Part shown: piece after piece, positions 63,879-64,000 of the stretch
Layout: each line of letters begins with the position of its first letter
Numbering within the stretch: position 1 is the first letter of the stretch
From: Nocardioides thalensis
GTDB taxonomy: Bacteria > Actinomycetota > Actinomycetes > Propionibacteriales > Nocardioidaceae
Assembly (NCBI RefSeq): GCF_013410655.1
Contig: NZ_JACCFP010000001.1
Location: forward strand, 1,821,501 to 1,885,500
Length of the DNA stretch: 64,000 nt
Direction: 5' to 3'
Notes under the pieces: model-generated
What the model was told of the DNA's origin: nothing
Database searches by the model: none
What the model saw: the letters and a program-made list of their open reading frames with translations, nothing else
Translations under genes and position numbers: made by a program

Positions 63879-64000
63879 ATGGGCCGTCTCGACAACAAAG
63901 TCGCCATCGTCACCGGTGGCGCACAGGGACAGGGCGCCGAGATCGTGCGCCGCTTCGTCGCGGAGGGCGCGAAGGTCGTCGTCGCCGACGTCGCGAAGGA
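63879..64000 (+). CDS. SDR-family oxidoreductase, 5' part only
   Basis: About 40 codons are visible: GRLDNKVAIVTGGAQGQGAEIVRRFVAEG with cofactor loop TGGAQGQGA and Asp at the end of strand 2 (VVADVAK), so an NAD(H)-type SDR. AAGGAG lies 5 nt before the ATG. It starts 10 bp after the hsd4A stop and belongs to the same operon. Another steroid dehydrogenase is likely, but the window ends before any substrate-related residues. Confidence 0.8.
   Translation, partial: MGRLDNKVAIVTGGAQGQGAEIVRRFVAEGAKVVVADVAK

Overview
The window comes from a high-GC actinobacterium and most resembles a member of the Nocardioidaceae (a Nocardioides-like genome). Three things point there: very high G+C with frequent GTG starts and 4-base ATGA/GTGA overlaps between genes; actinobacteria-restricted families (DUF4193, DUF3710, DUF3159, DUF3093, mce operons, FabG4/HtdX); and a dispersed intergenic repeat of the GCTGGTCGAGG type. 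The genus is inferred from overall character; no 16S or marker comparison was possible.

Left part (1-27 kb): core metabolism and housekeeping. After a YchJ-like gene and an FAD sugar-lactone oxidase, a block runs in the order suhB - DUF4193 - DUF3093 - dut - DUF3710 - OB-fold - DUF3159 - ceoC - ceoB - KimA-like permease - TrmA-type RNA methyltransferase. This is the gene order I recall around Rv2689c-Rv2701c in Mycobacterium tuberculosis, and dxs (Rv2682c there) returns at 24.4 kb. Between them lie a DHFR-like gene, an ABC exporter, a three-gene ABC-2 transporter, acnA, small envelope genes, a Nudix hydrolase and an SMP-30-like protein. dut/DUF3710 suggest nucleotide hygiene, and ceoB/ceoC plus the permease form a potassium uptake group.

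Middle part (26-36 kb): acyl-CoA and DNA maintenance. PAC2 and TesB thioesterase precede a repeat-rich convergent gap. HtdX-FabG4, divergent from FadA2, follow with a TetR gene; the TetR promoter and the fabG4/fadA2 promoter region share an operator-like sequence. ATP-dependent DNA ligase LigB, a second TetR gene and an AlkA-like glycosylase complete the block.

Right part (36-64 kb): two complete mce lipid-import operons (yrbEA-yrbEB-mceA-F plus associated membrane genes), separated by a phospholipase-D-type synthase, an SDR, an AhpD-like protein, uvrB and a two-TM channel-like protein. Neither operon carries its own MceG ATPase. The second operon has a KstR-type box over its predicted promoter. 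It is followed by a ferredoxin reductase gene with its own perfect KstR-type box, then a flavin-oxidase-like gene, a [3Fe-4S] ferredoxin (FdxD-like) and an SDR (Hsd4A-like). I read this as a sterol uptake and first-oxidation locus related to mce4, rearranged so that fdxD-hsd4A lie downstream of the mce genes.

Many genes show a TANNNT -10 box 6-8 nt before the start codon and little or no Shine-Dalgarno sequence, so leaderless transcription appears common. The most unusual items are an in-frame copy of the dispersed repeat inside the TrmA-type gene, a 32-bp tandem repeat after tesB, and a compact terminator/promoter/upstream-ORF overlap after the first mce operon.
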